Source of the DNA: Liquidambar formosana
Lineage: Eukaryota; Streptophyta; Magnoliopsida; Saxifragales; Altingiaceae
Assembly: GCA_039720395.1 (NCBI GenBank)
Contig: CM077820.1
Span: 13,601,848 to 13,665,847, forward strand
Reading direction: 5' to 3'
Length of the DNA: 64,000 nt
Shown here: in pieces, positions 44,508 through 56,416 of the stretch
How the letters are laid out: each line of letters opens with the position of its first letter
How positions within the stretch are numbered: position 1 is the first letter of the stretch
Notes under the pieces: generated by a model
The model's input: the letters and a program-made list of their open reading frames with translations, nothing else
The model's database searches: none
Told to the model about the DNA's origin: nothing
Position numbers and translations under genes: made by a program

Positions 44508-45351
44508 GGGCATTTGCCCATAAAAATCCCAAGTTTTCTATAAACCTAAAACTCTGCCTAACTTTTTGGATGTCCAACTAAAAGAACAAAAACCAGTTTG
44601 GACAAGTATGCCCTTCCATCTAGTTACATCTTATTTGGCTGAGGAAAAAGGCACGGTTTCCTAAGGAGCTCAGCATGTCACTTTTGGTTACATCTACTGC
44701 AACACTCAACCTTCTCTCACTCTTTAAACAGACATCACTCTTCTCTTTCTCATCTCTCAACCTCTCATCTCTCTCTCACTCTCCCTGTTCTCCCCTGTCA
44801 AGGAGCAAAGTCGAGGATTTTATGGTGCTGTATCTGCCAATCTGTTAAACCAATTGTTACCGGAGGACCATTAAAAACACATTACTGCACAAATACATTA
44901 CAAAGCCATCAGCTGAGTTTTCAACAAACCCAACTCACAGAACTCATTAAAAAAAAAAAAAAAAAAATCAGTCCTTCAAGAGAAACCCATTACTCAAGAT
45001 GCCCAAATTTATTTACATATCAAAGTAAATATTCCAGAATTTGAAGGGAAAAGCATAAAGAATTTAGAGAAATGTAAAAATTTAAACCTTGCTCATTGAT
45101 GTGGGAGAATAGGGAGAGCAAGAGAGAGATGAGAGGTTGAGAGAGGAGAAAGAGGAGAGTGATGTCTGTTTAAAGAGTGAGAGGAGAGCTCCTTAGGAAA
45201 CCGTGCCTTTTTCCTCAGCCAAACAAGATGTAACCGATTGAAGGGCATACTTGTCCAGAACGGTTTTTGTTCTTTTAGTTGGATATTTGCAAAAAGTTAG
45301 GTGGAGTTTTAGGTTTATAGAAAACTTTGGGATTTTTATGGGCAAATGCCC
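44508..45351. mobile_element. Mutator-type MITE, 844 bp, 9-bp TSD
   Basis: Ends GGGCATTTGCCCATAAAAATC and its inverted match, with arms pairing for about 290 bp (44508-44800 with 45105-45351; interrupted). The flanking 9-bp duplication ttttatcat is perfect (44499-44507 and 45352-45360). The arms hold C/T-rich and GA-rich mirror stretches. No transposase. It sits inside sequence starting 'ctccctcccacgtccca' (44441), which recalls a Stowaway MITE start, but no matching right end is seen. Confidence 0.92.
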
Positions 45352-45559
45352 TTTTATCATTTTCAAAAGTCAAATAGAAAAGATATGTTATTTTCCTAAA
45401 ATACACTTTTACTTTTCTCCTTGAAAATTGATCATTTTTCCTTGGGAGGGCAAACTTTGAAAGTTATACTTAAATAGGTGACATGACAATGCATTGCATT
45501 AAAATGAGTGTTGGGTCAAAGTGAGCAAATAAAACGGCAAAGATAGAGCAATAAAAAAT

Positions 45560-45640
45560 AATTTAATATAAATATAAATATATATATATATATATCTATC
45601 TATATATATATATATACACACACACACACATATATATATA
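45560..45640. repeat. (TA)n/(CA)n microsatellite
   Basis: AT dinucleotides with an inner (CA)7 run, ending exactly at the CTAG terminus of the Helitron that follows. Confidence 0.9.
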
Positions 45641-47009
45641 CTAGCTATAACACACGTGTGTTGCACGTAAACATTTTAAATGATAATAATTATATATAAA
45701 AAAAAATGCATGAAGATTTTTAAATTTTTAGCAAGGTTTTTGTTAATACATCATAAAAAAGAAGAAAAAAAAAAAGATGAAATTCTTGAGTTAGCTTCTG
45801 TGGCATGAATCTACGGGAGGGGTATAGTCCATAGAATTTGCAAAGCCGTGCAAAGTCTTGGTTTTGATTTTTGTAAGACTAATGTACTAATAATTTGCTA
45901 TTAAATCTTTTAACTATAGTGTAAATATGTTTTGATTGAAGAAAGAGACAAAGAGTGAAAGAGAGAGCCTTTTGTTTCAGCATTGAAAGTTTCACAAAAC
46001 TTTAAAAGAACTTATATATAATGAAGTTTTAAAGATAATTTTAAGCACTATGATTTGGGAAAGATAATGAAAAAAAAAAATAGTGATCATATCAAAAGAA
46101 GTAAAGGATTGAGTGATCAAAGTGCTTTCATTTTATGCAAAGGCATGATAAAATTATTAAATTTAAAAAATTATTATCATTATTGAAAAAATAATTTAAC
46201 TCAAAAAAATTCACGTGCAACGCACGTGTACACCAAATGATTTAACAAACTTTATATAGAAACTATATTTAAAGTTTATAGCTTTTCATATTAAACCTCA
46301 ATATGAAGAGGTAAATATGCAATTTCTGGAAAACTTTTCACCCTTTAATTCTTTTTTTAGGCAACCAGATATTCACCATCGTTGTTCATATTTTTTCTTT
46401 TCTTAGGAAACCGTCCTTTTATATAAATATAAAGAAAACTAATCCTAATCAAATAAGGTGAACTAATCCTAATCAAATGCGTACACCTTAGTGCTAGATC
46501 ATCAATTTCTAATGTTTCAACAAATCAACATACAATATAAACGAATTTTAATGCAGGTAAGGGTATTGATGTCATTACATTTTTAAATAAGGGTATTTAA
46601 GATAATCAAAGGTTTTTCTAGGATTCATCCTTTTATAGGTAGTATAGATATAGGAATTATAGTTTCCATTTCCTTTGAATTCCTATTTGTGTTTTAGGTA
46701 TTAAGGTATGTGTTTTAGAATATATTAAAGTATGTGTTTTAGAATTATAGTTTCCATATTCCTATATATTTCTATTTATTATATAGGAATTATAGTTTCT
46801 GTTTCCTTTGAATTCCTATTTGTGTTTTATATATTAAGGTATGTGTTTTAGAATATATTAAGGTATGCGTTTTAGAATTGTAGTTTTCATGTTGCTATAT
46901 TTTCTATATATGCAGAAGGGCGGGTAGTTGTGTATTTAAAAATTAAAATAAGGGTATATTAGTCAATCAAAAGTTTTTCTTACATTCATCTTTTTATAGG
47001 TAGTATAGA
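45641..47009 (-). mobile_element. Non-autonomous Helitron with two 5' ends
   Basis: On the minus strand the 3' end is a hairpin 'acgtgcaacacacgt' followed by a few bases and CTAG (plus position 45641), next to T in the host. A 5' end TCTATACTACCTATAAAAGG lies at 46648, and a second, TCTATACTACCTATAAAAAG, at 47009. Both match the plant Helitron 5' consensus style. Sequence between the two resembles the internal part of the 49430 Helitron. Either one element has a partial tandem copy, or a 1008-bp element (45641-46648) is inserted in an older relative. No Rep/helicase. Confidence 0.82.
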
Positions 47010-47164
47010 TATATACATAATTTATTAAATATAAATATATAGCTTTATTATTCAAATGAAAGAAGCATGTAAAATTTATGGAGTTATAAAATTGCAAAAT
47101 CTCATAAACAAGCAAGATATGTATAAGTTATAATGCCTTAATGAGATTTAAGAATTATATTCAT

Positions 47165-47304
47165 ATCAATGGCTTTGTGGCTTAGTGGCAGTGGTCCCCC
47201 CTATGTGGGGGAAGTCCTAAGTTTGAGTGGTAGGTTTGCTATTTGTTGATGTAATGAATTTCTTATCCACGTTACCCTAAAAAATAAATAAATAAATAAT
47301 TGAC
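47165..47304 (+). mobile_element. tRNA-derived SINE-like element
   Basis: 'tggcttagtggcagtgg' is a good pol III A box, 'agtttgagtggt' a diverged B box, with 'ctatgtggggg' between; the end is (AAATA)n. Short direct repeats attcat (47159-47164, 47305-47310) may be the duplication. About 130 bp. Confidence 0.7.
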
Positions 47305-49429
47305 ATTCATCTGGCCCTCTCTCTCTCTCTCTCTCTCTTTCTTTGTGTGTGTTTCTAGTTGAGGGCATTAGGGATTTAGGGCCTTAGGCACGAAAAGTAA
47401 AGGGCTTTTTAGAACTAAGTTTTAACTTTTGCAAACGCCCCCCCCTCAATGGATTATAAATTTATAATAACTAAATTCACCCATTTTAAAACAATTTAAA
47501 ATTTCATATTTTGTCCCACTGTGTCCCTGCTGTGTCCTAAAAGTATCGAATACGTGTCCTAGAAGTGTCCAAGACGTGTCCTAGGCGCGTTCGATATTAA
47601 TTAATTTTTTTTTATTTGATGGACACGTATGGGCCGTGTTCGACATGTGTCGACGCCGACGTGTTGGACAAGGCCACGACATTCTTAGAGGAGTGTCCGT
47701 GCTTCATAGTCCGGGTGTTAAGGAATTTTGTAGTTCTCATTGAAACTAGTAAAGTTAAACTTTTTTTTTCTTTCAAAATCACAATTACAAACGTATAGTA
47801 CGACCTATTCTTTTTGTTTCAATCAATATTATTGTTTTGAAAACTATTCTGGATATTGATCCGGTCAAGTGTGTGGATTGGTTCAATCTTATATATTCAA
47901 CTGGTAAGATCAAATGAATTGATCGGTTAAGATATATAATTAAGATAAATTGTATAATTTTTTTTTTTTTCAGTATTGTAAAAAGTGAAATATATATATA
48001 TATATATATATAATTTCATATGCAAGTATTCCTAAAGCTTAAATTCTCAAGTCTATTGGGCCGAAAAAAATTTCTCAAAGTCTAGATTTAAGAATTAATA
48101 ATTGATAAGTCATAATTAGCACATCTAATTAAATGAAGCAACAAAATAATAATAATTAAAAAGAATAGTATAAAATTGCAAGAAAAGACAATTGTCTATT
48201 AGTGAAATTTTACCTTTGCTTTAGTAACTAATTGACTCAATCGGGTCGGTGGGTCAATGGTTGAACTACTTGATTCGATTGCGATTTTTGGTTTTACAAA
48301 TGTTTTGGTTGATTTACCTAATCCGCTTGGTAGTTGTGTAGAACCTGATTCAACTGGGTAAGTTGGGTTTGTTTATAAAATATTGATCAATATTCTAAGG
48401 GTGTTTTTCCCTATAAATAAGAAAACGGGTAAGAGGTTCCAAGACTGGCTTCAATTCTTACAACTGAACGAGTATGATGTCTGCCTAAGAGACTTCAACA
48501 CTTAAGTTCAAGATGTATAAGAACAAAATTTGTTTAGTTTGCTTTGTTGGAGTGAATGCCCTATAAGTCCAACCCTTCTTCAAAATGTATGTGACTTTAT
48601 TTTAATATGACTCTCAGGCAATCATCACTATGCCCTTCAAGTATAGTGGATATCGATCACATATATAATAAGCTACAATATGTAGTTTCAAGAACTACAT
48701 ATCCACAATTCATACACCCCTACCATCTCTAGATAATTTAAAGGGACATATCTACATCTGTAATGAAGAATATTTTTATCTCTTCTATTTATGAGAGACC
48801 TCTGTATCGAAAATTTTTTAGCTCAAAACATTTTTGCATTAAATATGCTCCCACAATTCAAAATATAAAAATATGTTTAATGAGCTAATACATTTTGAAC
48901 ATCTGCAAAACATATGTCAAAAGAATGAATATTCACTCTTGTTCATATAAAATGCATTTCTCAATATAATTTATACAAGTCATCAAAATAGATACGGAGT
49001 ATATTTTATAATTTCCAACAGCAATTAAATTTAATGTTTAAATAGTTACAAAAGCAAACAATATATTAGTTTGTTAGAAAATGACTAAATCTCATCGTTG
49101 AAAAAATAAAATCAAATATGACTTCGTAACCAAAATAAAACTACTAATTTATTTATTTGACAATGTTGCATTTCAAAAAAAAAAAAAAAAAAAAAAAAAA
49201 ATCTCCTTTAATCTTTGCATGCCTCAGACAAAGTATGCCATTATAGACACAGAATACTATCATTATCCAACTCTCAAGGGAAAATAAACATATTTCATCA
49301 TGTACATTTCCATGTATATGAATCACACCTATGGTCATAACCTTGTTCTGTCTACAAACCAACATACTTCACATATTGCCTAAGCACAAAATTTCTTGCA
49401 TTATTGCATAGGGTTTTAAAAACATATTA
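47305..49429. other. Non-coding transposon debris
   Basis: Contains a CT microsatellite (47317-47340), a 'gtgtccta(g/a)aagtgtcc' repeat cluster at 47515-47700 (repeat remnant), a (TA)n run at 47993-48010, and copia-LTR-like words ('gttggagtgaatgccctata' at 48545) followed by LTR-like sequence to about 48900. A 28-A run lies at 49175. No gene is recognised. Confidence 0.5.
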
Positions 49430-49432
49430 TCT

Positions 49433-49482
<50 letters not shown>

Positions 49483-50369
49483 ATAAAAAGCTTAAAGTCA
49501 GAAAAGCTTTTGATTGACCAATATACCCTTATTTTATATTTTAAATACATCACTACCCTTATATATACACGGTACATTGATTGGAAGAGGAAATAAGAAT
49601 ATAAAATATAAAACACATAAAGAGGAAATAAGAATATAAAACACATAAATATAAATAGGAATTCAAAGTATACTATAATTCTATCCTTATACACTACATT
49701 GATTGGAATAGGAAATAAGAATATAAAACACATAAATATAAATAGGAATTCAAAGTATATTATAATTCGTATACTTTAATTCGTAAAACCACATAAATAG
49801 GAAATCAAATTCGTATAAAACCCTAAACCTTAACATATATCATCTACATAATTCTAAATTCTACTTTCTCCATCAACAGTGGGATTTTGAATTCTTTTTC
49901 CATTAATGGCGTCTTCTTCCTTGTTTGGTAAGTGTTTCTCTATAAAATGTGATAACTTTGTCTTAGAATAAGAAAAGGGGGATTTGGCCATTAGTCCACA
50001 ATATATAACTTATTTAGCAATTAGTCAAGCAATTCTTTTTTTAACTAAAATAGTTCATTTAACCAAATCTGACAAAAATACCCTTTGAAACCCATGTCTA
50101 TGTTCTTCCTCCCCTCATTCTCTCTATCGTGTCTCTGATTTGTCAACGGCAAGCATCACCACTATGCCATCGACCCTTGCCACCAGATTTGGTTCCTACC
50201 TCTTTCCCTCTTTAACTAGTCATTGGCAAGCATGACCACTACACCAATAAGCATGAACACCACATCATCGAGCATTGCCACTAGATTTGGTTCTTCTATA
50301 ACCAGATTTGCTCAACCATCAGGTTGTTTGTGTTCTTCATCTTTGTTCTAAGCTCATCAGATCCAAAAC

Positions 50370-50610
50370 AGCCAAGAGAGAGGAAGGTGTGGATGGTGCA
50401 ATCTGGTGATCTGGTGTTGTGAAGATGATGATTGACTGTGTTGCGGAGATGATGATCTGCAAAGGAGGGCTTAACCAAAAGAGATGAAGGTGTGGATGGT
50501 GCAATCTGGTGCTCTGGTGCTGTGAAGATGATGATTGATTGTGTTTTGGAGATGATAATCTGCGAAGGAGGGCCCGACCAAGAGAGAAGAAGGTGTCGAT
50601 GGTGCAATCT
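50370..50610. repeat. About 110-bp imperfect tandem repeat in MULE
   Basis: 'gtgtggatggtgcaatctgg', 'ctgtgaagatgatgattga' and 'gatgat(g/a)atctgc(a/g)aagg' recur two to three times. The minus frame 50296-50625 follows the repeat and has no known domain. Confidence 0.7.
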
Positions 50611-50749
50611 GGTTCTAGGGTTCATTTTGGGCAGTCAAACAATTTCTTTGTAATTTCTTAGGTTTTTTCTTTCAAGAGTTGCAATTCAAGTTCTGATAAA
50701 AAAAAAAAAAAAATGCTTCCTTTACTGTATATAAAACAGTAAGACTTTA

Positions 50750-50935
50750 CTTTACAGGTTATGCTCACTTTAATTGGGATAGCATCCTCATCAAACTAGT
50801 TTTACGAAGTGAACCACACAAAACCATAAAATTTTACTACTTAACTGTAAAATTTACTTTGTAAAGTAGGAAAATTTTATTACTTTACTGTAAAATTTAC
50901 AACTTCGTAAAGTAGTAAAATTTTACAGTTTTAAT
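50750..50935. repeat. Cluster of gtaaaattttac-like palindromes
   Basis: 'gtaaaatttta(c)' and 'ttactttac' words repeat in both orientations, with self-complementary potential, inside the Mutator-like element near the nested LTR element. Confidence 0.55.
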
Positions 50936-51106
50936 TTTTTTTAATAATTACCTAATCAATATGGATCTGTTTTCGAAGAAGTAGACGAGTAGGTTCCAAA
51001 AATATAAATTTTTTTTTTCTTTTAAAAACAGATATGTACATTGTAAGTCATGAATTTTTTAAAATTAGAATACTAAAAAACTAAGTTAGTTACATAGGGT
51101 GCCTTT

Positions 51107-52187
51107 TGAAATTCCGGTTTTACCAAGCCTACAATACCTAGAAGGGGGGCTGAATAGGTATTTAAATTTAGTTTACTCAATTTTTATCCAATCAATTCAA
51201 ACCCTAAAATCTATCAATCAATCACACAATAATCAAACCATAAAGCATTAAAAAAATATCACAAGAGAATTTTATGTGGAAAACCCTAGATAGGAAAAAC
51301 CACGGGACCTTGTCCAGTTGAAGCAAATCCACTATGAAATAAATAAGTACAAGACACACTTACAGACCACACAAGGACTCATGCAGTTGTCTTCACTCCC
51401 ACGATCACACACGATCGATCTCCGTCGTCATGGCTTTGGTCGCAACCAACCTCTTTCACAGCGATGCCTTCAATCACGAACTCGTAAGCTCGATCACCGT
51501 CGCAACGGATTCACAAACATTCAAGGATGTGAAAATAATGTGTGGTTTGAAGGTCTCTAGAGCATGTATGTGAAAACCTAGGTAAAAGTGCTCTAGAGAG
51601 AAGCAAATAAGATATTCAATGAAAACCTAATAGGGAGAGGCTTACTTGACCTCCTCTATTGTAATAGCCTCTATATATAGAGACTAAGAAACCCCAAAAG
51701 ACTGGGATTCGTTTTAGGATTAAATAGGAAGGTTTTAAGTCTCTTAAAAACTGATTTTTACGAGCTAGGATCGATTCTCCAGGACCCTAAGATCGATCCT
51801 AAAAAACAGTGGAAAAATGGCATTTCTGGGCACCCTAAGATCCATCCTCTAGTGGCTAGGATCGATCCTAAAAGACAGTAGCAAAAACTTTTTAACAAAA
51901 ACACCTACAATCGATTGGCTATCAACTCCAATCGATTGGGAGTGTCATCAAAACCTTAAAAACCACTCTTCCTTTAATGAAAACATTAAAAATGATTTTC
52001 AATGAATTAAACACCTATGAAATGGGCAACTATGGTCACTTACCTTCTTAGAGAATGAGTGAGAGCCGCATAGCTTTGAGCTTTTGTTCTTTAACGCACC
52101 TTTGAAGCTTCACACATCTTCAATCAACCCAAGACTCAACCATACTTTGGCACGGAATATGACAACATTGAAAACATGGACTTTACA
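51107..52187 (-). repeat. 3' LTR of the gag-only element (left copy)
   Basis: On the minus strand starts TGTAAAGTCCATG and ends GGAATTTCA. Contains repeated 'aggatcgatcct' palindrome-like words (51770-51870) and 'caatcgattgg' words. TATA-like 'ctatatatagaga' near 51672. Also contains a 'ctctagag' word near 51555-51596. The 80-residue plus frame at 51318 is a by-product. Confidence 0.94.
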
Positions 52188-52200
52188 ATCTCCCCTTTTA
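52188..52200 (-). other. Polypurine tract of the gag-only element
   Basis: Minus strand 'taaaaggggagat' directly before the LTR start TGTAAAG. Confidence 0.88.
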
Positions 52201-54033
52201 GCAATTCTGTGACAAAACCAACCTAAATCTCAACATGAGATATAAGACCTATTCCCAAACCACAAAACTAAACAAGTCCTAAACTCATTATGAGAATTAC
52301 AACTCAATAAAGAGATATTACATTTAAAGAACCAAAAACAATACTAACTCTCACACTCAACCTATCAACCTGTGATCTGCAAAAAAGAACAAACAAGACC
52401 CAAACATAATATCACAGAAATAGATTAAAAACTCAATGATATTCTATTCTCCCCCAAGCATACAAACTCAATGATATTCTCCCCCATGCATAGAAATAAG
52501 CATACAGTTAAAAACTCAAAACTATTCTCCCCCTTTTTGTCATGAATTGACAAAAGGAAAGCACAAAAATAAAAGAATGAAACCATATCAGAGGGAAATC
52601 AAGGAATAGCAAGAACAACCAAGTGATTTCATAAACCAAGCTTTAAGAACAGCATATCAGAGAGATGAAAACATCAAAGAACACCAAGAGTCCTAAATTA
52701 GGATCCAATCTCAATACCACTAGCATCACCATCTTCACATCAAGAGACAAACAGATATAAAAAAAATGTACTCAAGATGAGAACACAAGGAATAACAACT
52801 CATATTCACTATGACAAACACTTTTAACTCCCCCTCAAATAAGGCACAACAAGAAATAATAAAAAAATAAAATAAACAAAACATGTGCACTTGACAATAC
52901 GAGGATATGTTAGGGTGTTCCACAAATATAGAAAAAGAACTAAAATTGAGACACCATTCCACAATATAGAAGCACATGAGTCATCAAAGATATAATAGCA
53001 AATTATCAATAAAGTCTTTCACACTTATGCACGATTAGAAAAGTTATTTAATAAAGTTCACATGCTAAGTGTATAATGCACTGACAACGCCAACGGGGTC
53101 GGTTGGCAAAACTACTCATACTAACCAAAGTCTAATAGTTCCAAAGAAATGAATAAAAAGAATTCAAACCATGTCAGAATCGAAAAGATTGCTTTTCACC
53201 CTTTGTAATGTTTTCTTTTTCTTTTGCTATGAGCTTTGGGAATTATTTTGTAGGTATCAAGTTTTGTACCTTCCTCATATTTTTCATTTTTGTTATTTTT
53301 ATTTAGTTTTTATTTTTATTTTTTTATTATTTATTTATTTATTTATTGAAGCTCAACATCAATATTATTTTTTATTATCAACATGATGGCTTTCACACTT
53401 TCACATAGCCAGCCCTCTCCATGAATTACCTCAAGTTAGTTTCGGACAACGCAAAGGTAGCCCTTTTCATGAGACATAGGGATATGCATAACATATAGGT
53501 CATTCAAATTCTAGCATCCCAAAAAATTTTCAAACATGGATTTAACAATTCATAGAATTAGCCTAAAAACCCCAAGGTCATATATTAATGGTGTAGTGTA
53601 AAGTGTATAGCATGTAAATTCAGAACTACTCCACTAAGTGTACTTAAGAGAGTGAGACTAAATATCAAATTTATCAATTTATAAATTTCAACTCAATATG
53701 ACAATCACAAAGGATATAGTCTCAACATCTTAGTGCAAATTATATATAAGTAAAACACACAATTAGCCAAGAATTGCAAAGCACACAAGAAAATCTTTTT
53801 GGTTTTTCTGAATTTTTCATTTTTCTTTTTATACCAATGAAAAAAAAAAAAAAAAACAAATAAACTCCAAAGAAAAACAAAAACACACACAAAAGCAATA
53901 AATCCTAAATACTCCATAACTTTAGGAACAACATGAATGACATAGAGAAAATATCACACCTAGAACACTATGGATAGTTTAAGGTCTTTGCGGACCATAG
54001 GTAGTTTAATGTCATTTCGGACAAAAAGCCAAC
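52201..54033 (-). other. Element interior without pol
   Basis: About 1.8 kb between gag and the 3' LTR, AT-rich, with short T-rich minus frames (52735-52977, 53705-53917) and no RT, integrase or RNase H motif in any frame. In a full copia element pol would lie here. No scar of pol is visible. Confidence 0.75.
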
Positions 54034-56341
54034 TCAACTAGAATCTAGCACAATGCCTTTACCCTTATCCTTTTGCACAACACTAACAAGTGGGGTAAGA
54101 CAATCAGAATCCCTTTTCTTCACCCATTCTTTCCTAGCAATGGATCTCTCTCTAGGAAAATTCACAGCTTGTATAGAATCACTCATAGGATCACGGGAAG
54201 AAGTGCCTAATCCTCTATGGGCAATTTGTCTCAAATCAACAACCTGTTGACATAGCTTCCTAAGACATTTACCTACATTGTCCCAACTCAAGATAGAATT
54301 TCTAGAAGCCCTAGAAGAATCATCCCTAAGATGAAAACAATTAGGTCGAATGTGACCAACCTTACCACAATGGTGACACACAGGAGGACTCATAATAGAG
54401 GATCTATTCCAAACATAAGGAATATCATATCCATTAGACCTCTTCACTTGCCTATGGAAGTCATGATCTACCTTCCTAGGTGGACTCTTCCTAGGTAACT
54501 CTTGATTTTTCCTTAGGACTGGGCATTTAGGTCTAATATACCTTTTCAAGCCACAATGGACACAAGTAGGAACTTGCTTTGAAGGCACAATAGGTGAAGG
54601 AATAACAGACTGAATAACTTGAGACTCTTGAGCCTTAACAAACATGGTTTTAGATGAATTAGGAGTAACCTTATCACTAACAAAACCTAAACCACGCCTA
54701 TCACTAGAACTCTGTCCTAAACCTAACAATTTGTCTAAGGTCTCTTTACCTTTTGACATTTTCTCAAGATCTCCTATCTTAGTCTTCAAATCTTTCTCAA
54801 TATTTACTACTCTTAACTCAAGACTTTTCTTAGACTCAGACAATTCAAACTTCTCATTTTCAAGTCGAACCACCTCATCAGCAAGAAGTGCTTTCTGAGT
54901 GCTCAATTGACTCTCATGACCCTTAGATTCAGACAATTCCATCTTTAAAGTCTCTATCTCTTTTTCAAAAGTTTTAACCTTAATGTATAGAGATTTATTA
55001 GACTTTTTGGTTTTTAGACACTCTTCAAACAACTTGTCATAAGCTAATTGAAGGTCTTCTTCTTCTTTATCAGATTCAATCATATTTTCAGAATTTTTAG
55101 AATTAATCTCATCTTTTTCAGACTCTCCCTGACTCTCAGAATCAATAACACTTGATGAGATTTTATCATTAACTTGATGAATAGAAGTAATGGCTATGAA
55201 ATTGGAGTTATCCTCTTCTCTTTGAGAGGAATCCTCAGAATCCGACTCAATCTCACTGTCACTCAAAGTAGCATTATATCCCTTTCTATTATTCTGACCA
55301 CTACTTTGTTTCTTCTTAGTATTAGCACATTCAGGAGCAATATGACCTAAACCATGACATTCATAACATTGAATTTTATCTCTCTCATCATTCATATCAT
55401 TAGGTCTCTCCCCCTGAGTTCTAGACTGAGATCTAGACCTATTTCTCTCCTTCCTATCCTTATTGGAACTAGAACCATTACCTTTGCTAGAGTTAGATCC
55501 ATTGTTCCTACTAGAGCTAGCACCATTACTATTTTTAGAATTGGAAACACTACCTCTAGGATTTCTGAAGAATTTCTTAAATTTTTTAATAAAATAAGCA
55601 ATTTCCTCCTCAGAAATATCAAATTCAGGATTAGTCCTAGAATCATGTCTGCTAGACTTCTCACTCACAATACTCAAGACAATTCCAGTGTTCTTAGGTT
55701 CTTTCTTAGGTTTGCAAAACTTCATCTCATAATTCTGAATTTCACCAACCAAGTCTTCCTTTTTCATGGAATCTAAATCTTTATTATCTTCAATGGAAGT
55801 GATCTTAGGAAGGAACCTAATAGGCAAAGATCTAAGGATTTTCCTATTAATTGCAGCATCAGACATAGCATCACCTAAGGAAAACCTAGAATTGACAATA
55901 TCACTCAATCTTGCATTAAACTCATCAAACACTTCATTCTCTTTTATAGTCTCTTGTTCATACAAAGCAGTAAGCATTTGAATTTTAGAGTTTTTAACAG
56001 ATATGGTACCTTCATGAGTTTTCTCAAGGATATTCCAAGCCTCTTTTGCATATTCACAATGGGCTACCCTTCAAAATTCATCTCGGGATATTCCATTGAA
56101 AATAGCATTGATTCCTTTGGAATTCCATTTAAGTTCTTCATAATCTTCTTTAGTCCATTGAACTTTAGGCTTGTCAATAGATACACCTTCCACAACCACC
56201 TTAGGTGGAGTATATCCATCAATCACAGCAAGCCACACTCTCTCATCAATTGATTTGAGATATATAGGCTCGCATAAGAGCCTTCCAGTACCCATAATCC
56301 CTACCATTAAAATATGGTATTGAAAGTTTGACAGGCTCCAT
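54034..56341 (-). pseudogene. Copia-type gag, near-intact, one frameshift and one stop
   Basis: The ATG at 56341 opens with MEPVKLSIPYFNGRDYGYWK (DUF4219-like start). A one-base loss near 56255 shifts to the frame SIDERVWLAVIDGYTPP; a stop near 56070 (FTGA where FCGA/Arg is expected) precedes RVAHCEYAKEAW. From 55977 a clean 647-codon frame has the UBN2 part (EVFDEFNARLSDIV, RKILRSLPIRF), a basic Ser/Asn-rich linker, a first CCHC knuckle CYECHGLGHIAPEC (about residue 204), an acidic region, a long coiled coil (about 300-410), then CVHCGLKRYIRPKC and CHHCGKVGHIRPNC. Known role: forms the particle and binds RNA. Only two lesions in 770 codons suggests recent activity. Confidence 0.9.
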
Positions 56342-56402
56342 ACTATTAGAATCGAATGAAAGGATCAACACTCAGGCTGTTAAACCTTAAGAATGAACCT
56401 AC

Positions 56403-56414
56403 GCCCTGATACCA
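56403..56414 (-). other. PBS of the gag-only element
   Basis: Minus strand 'tggtatcagggc', one base from the initiator-Met 'tggtatcagagc' PBS, just inside the 5' LTR. Confidence 0.9.
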
Positions 56415-56416
56415 AT

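Noticed and set aside
47616..47798. 60-residue frame with Cys/Asp-rich start
   Set aside because: Falls in the 'gtgtcc' repeat cluster, which seems to be a transposon remnant; no recognisable protein.
55354..55776. 140-residue plus frame
   Set aside because: Antisense shadow of the gag gene.
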